From assembly GCA_036557885.1 (NCBI GenBank), contig DATBGS010000071.1, forward strand, positions 1 through 16,892: a stretch of DNA of 16,892 bases. The letters run 5' to 3'. This stretch comes from DATBGS01 sp036557885. GTDB taxonomy: Bacteria > Chloroflexota > Ktedonobacteria > Ktedonobacterales > DATBGS01. The notes beneath the pieces were generated by a model. That model made no database searches. It saw only the letters and a list, made by a program, of their open reading frames with translations, and was not told where the DNA came from. Within the stretch, counting starts at the first letter, position 1, and each line of letters begins with the position of its first letter. Both the position numbers and the translations under genes were made by a program. Positions 15,582 through 16,892 of this stretch are shown piece by piece.

Positions 15582-15644
15582 GCCCAGAAAACGCCCGCCG
15601 CGCCCGCGCGCAAAGAGCGCAGCCGCGTGGGGGCGAAACGGTAG
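15582..15644 (+). pseudogene. Second copy of the helicase-associated gene's 3' end
   Basis: Reading GCC at 15582 onward in the tail's frame gives AQKTPAAPARKERSRVGAKR and a stop. The intact gene ends EPEKAPARKERSRVGAKR and a stop. The last 12 residues are identical, and the stretch before them is related with a small insertion. An in-frame TAA lies just before it (15579-15581) and there is no start, so it is a tail fragment and not a gene. It ends 14 bases before the stop codon of the convergent WD40 gene. Confidence 0.8.
15609..15643 (+). repeat. Direct repeat copy 2 (displaced gene tail)
   Basis: 35 bases matching 15086-15120 with one mismatch. The repeats bracket the toxin-antitoxin remnant, like a pair of attachment or recombination sites. 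Confidence 0.9.
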
Positions 15645-15657
15645 GACGTGGCGTTCC

Positions 15658-16782
15658 TTATCCAGCCAGCCATACAGTGACCGTTCTGCCAATGGCCGAG
15701 GCGATGCGTGCGCCATCGGGCGCCCAGGCCACAAAAACTGGCGCCCCGCTGGTTAGCCCTTGATAATCCAGCGCGTGATGCCCAGTCAACGCATCCCAGA
15801 CCTGGATGGGGTGGTCTTCCGTGACCCCATAGCTGGCTGACACAATCCGCTTGCTATCGGGCGACCACGCCACCGACATCACTTCGCTCGTATGCCCCTG
15901 ATAGGTATAAAGCAACGTGCCAGTGGCAGCTTCCCAGACCTGCACCGTGTTATCCCCTCCGCCGGAAGCCAGATACTTCCCATCGGGCGACCACGCCACT
16001 GTATCCACAATCTCCTTATGCCCGCGATACGTCAGCCGCGTCTTGCCTGTCGCCGCCTCCCACACCTGCACTGTTTGATCGCTGCTGGCTGAGGCAATCA
16101 GTTTGCTATCGGGCGACCAGGCCAGGGATTTGATCTGATTGCTATGCTTGCCGTATGTGAGTAACAGCTTCCCGGTGGCTGCATCCCAGAGTTGCACAGA
16201 GTACCTTGTCGGACCAAAGTTGGGGTTGGAAGCGGTTGGATAGGCAGCCGTCTCCATCGCTCCAGCAATCTCACTGCCATCTGGCGACCAGGCTATAAAA
16301 TCTGCCCCACTTCCTTCAATTTTATTCACTGTTACAATAGCCACACGCATAGCACCAGTGGAGGCATCCCAGATACGCAGACCGGCATTGTCACCGCCGT
16401 AGAATCCTCCCGCCGCCACAATGCTCTTGCCGTCAGGAGACCAGGCCAGGCTTGCAATCGAGGCCATCGGGCTACCAAAGGAAAGCAATTGCTGCCCGGT
16501 GTTGGTATCCCAAATCTGAATGACTCCGCCCCGGCTGGTGCTGCTTCCAGTGGCAATGCGTTTTCCATCAGGCGACCAGGCTAAGCTGGTGACATTATCG
16601 CTGGGGTGATAGGTGAGCAGAGTTGTGCCTGGGCCTGGCGTGGCAGTGGCAGAACGGCCAGCAGTGGCAGAAGGCGCACCCGTCAGCGGGGGCGGGCCGG
16701 AGGGCTGATCATTGCCGCCACAGGCAGTCACCAGAATGGCGGTCAGGAGCAGGGATATGAAAGCGGCTGTCAGACGTTGCAT
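15658..16782 (-). CDS. WD40 beta-propeller lipoprotein
   Basis: A 374-residue secreted lipoprotein. The signal peptide ends in the lipobox L-V-T-A-C with the lipidated cysteine at 21. A low-complexity Ser/Thr/Pro/Gly linker (about 22-55) is followed by seven WD40 repeats, each with the pattern (L/V)AW(S/A)PD(G/S)xxIAS...VQVW(D/E)AxTG. Seven blades make one closed propeller, expected to sit outside the membrane as a protein-binding platform. No kinase or enzymatic domain is attached, although such propellers often occur fused to or near Ser/Thr kinases in this bacterial group. ATG 16782 is chosen over an in-frame ATG at 16812 because AAAGGA lies 7-8 bases upstream. Several repeats share nearly the same DNA, which suggests internal duplication. 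Confidence 0.9.
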   Translation of the reverse strand: MQRLTAAFISLLLTAILVTACGGNDQPSGPPPLTGAPSATAGRSATATPGPGTTLLTYHPSDNVTSLAWSPDGKRIATGSSTSRGGVIQIWDTNTGQQLLSFGSPMASIASLAWSPDGKSIVAAGGFYGGDNAGLRIWDASTGAMRVAIVTVNKIEGSGADFIAWSPDGSEIAGAMETAAYPTASNPNFGPTRYSVQLWDAATGKLLLTYGKHSNQIKSLAWSPDSKLIASASSDQTVQVWEAATGKTRLTYRGHKEIVDTVAWSPDGKYLASGGGDNTVQVWEAATGTLLYTYQGHTSEVMSVAWSPDSKRIVSASYGVTEDHPIQVWDALTGHHALDYQGLTSGAPVFVAWAPDGARIASAIGRTVTVWLAG

Positions 16783-16892
16783 AGGTGAGTCCTTTCGATG
16801 CTCAATCAACACGAACAGTGTGCTGCAACTCTAGCATAGATAGCCGTCTTGCGCAATCTCCTACAAGTAGAGGGGAGTGGTGGTAAAACACG
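16783..16892 (-). other. Upstream region of the WD40 lipoprotein gene, cut by the window edge
   Basis: It contains the ribosome binding site and a possible -10 (TATGCT or TATCTA, near 16835-16845 on the minus strand). The -35 match is weak, so no promoter is called with confidence. No gene is seen. Confidence 0.3.

Overview
The window reads as chromosomal DNA from a GC-rich, Gram-positive-like bacterium. My best guess is a filamentous Chloroflexota of the Ktedonobacteria type. The basis is overall style: an isolated WXG100 gene, lipoproteins with WD40 repeats, a TnpB-only IS605-like element, a Gram-positive/actinobacterial-type SOS box, and an XPB-like helicase-associated protein of a kind common in Actinobacteria and Chloroflexota. 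This assignment is inference; there is no rRNA or other marker here.

Left part (1-4300). A WXG100 protein ends at a strong terminator. Next come a small palindrome, a sigma70-type promoter and hutU (urocanate hydratase). A consensus promoter then drives a four-helix membrane protein of unknown function, which converges on a lipoprotein gene on the minus strand.

Middle (4300-9570, all minus strand). A CPA2-type cation/proton antiporter is preceded by a complete regulatory unit: promoter, a leader matching the fluoride (crcB-motif) riboswitch, and a terminator whose 5' arm shares bases with the aptamer pseudoknot. Just upstream is a roughly 148-bp nested palindrome with perfect 29-bp terminal inverted repeats, which abuts the hutH stop codon. 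hutH (histidine ammonia-lyase) is the last gene of a probable GNAT acetyltransferase - membrane protein - hutH transcription unit. hutI and hutG are not in the window, and hutU and hutH are about 3.7 kb apart on opposite strands, so the histidine pathway is not one compact operon here.

Mobile element (about 9617-11110). A solo tnpB element is bounded by two near-identical 22-nt hairpins in the same orientation. The TnpB protein lacks the usual RuvC-II glutamate.

Right part (11110-16892). A gene-free stretch holds a promoter with a perfect GAAC-N4-GTTC (LexA/SOS-type) palindrome between its -35 and -10. It is followed by a 70-residue protein, ispH (MEP isoprenoid pathway) and an 803-residue helicase-associated protein overlapping the end of ispH. 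The 3' end of that last gene is present twice. The second copy lies 523 bp downstream, and a minus-strand toxin-antitoxin remnant sits between the copies: an intact CopG/BrnA-type antitoxin and a truncated BrnT-like toxin start. This looks like a cassette inserted at, or recombined into, the gene's 3' end. The window closes with a seven-bladed WD40 lipoprotein.

The observations I rate highest are the fluoride-riboswitch-controlled antiporter, the duplicated gene tail around the degraded toxin-antitoxin module, the nested palindrome, and the SOS-like promoter upstream of ispH.
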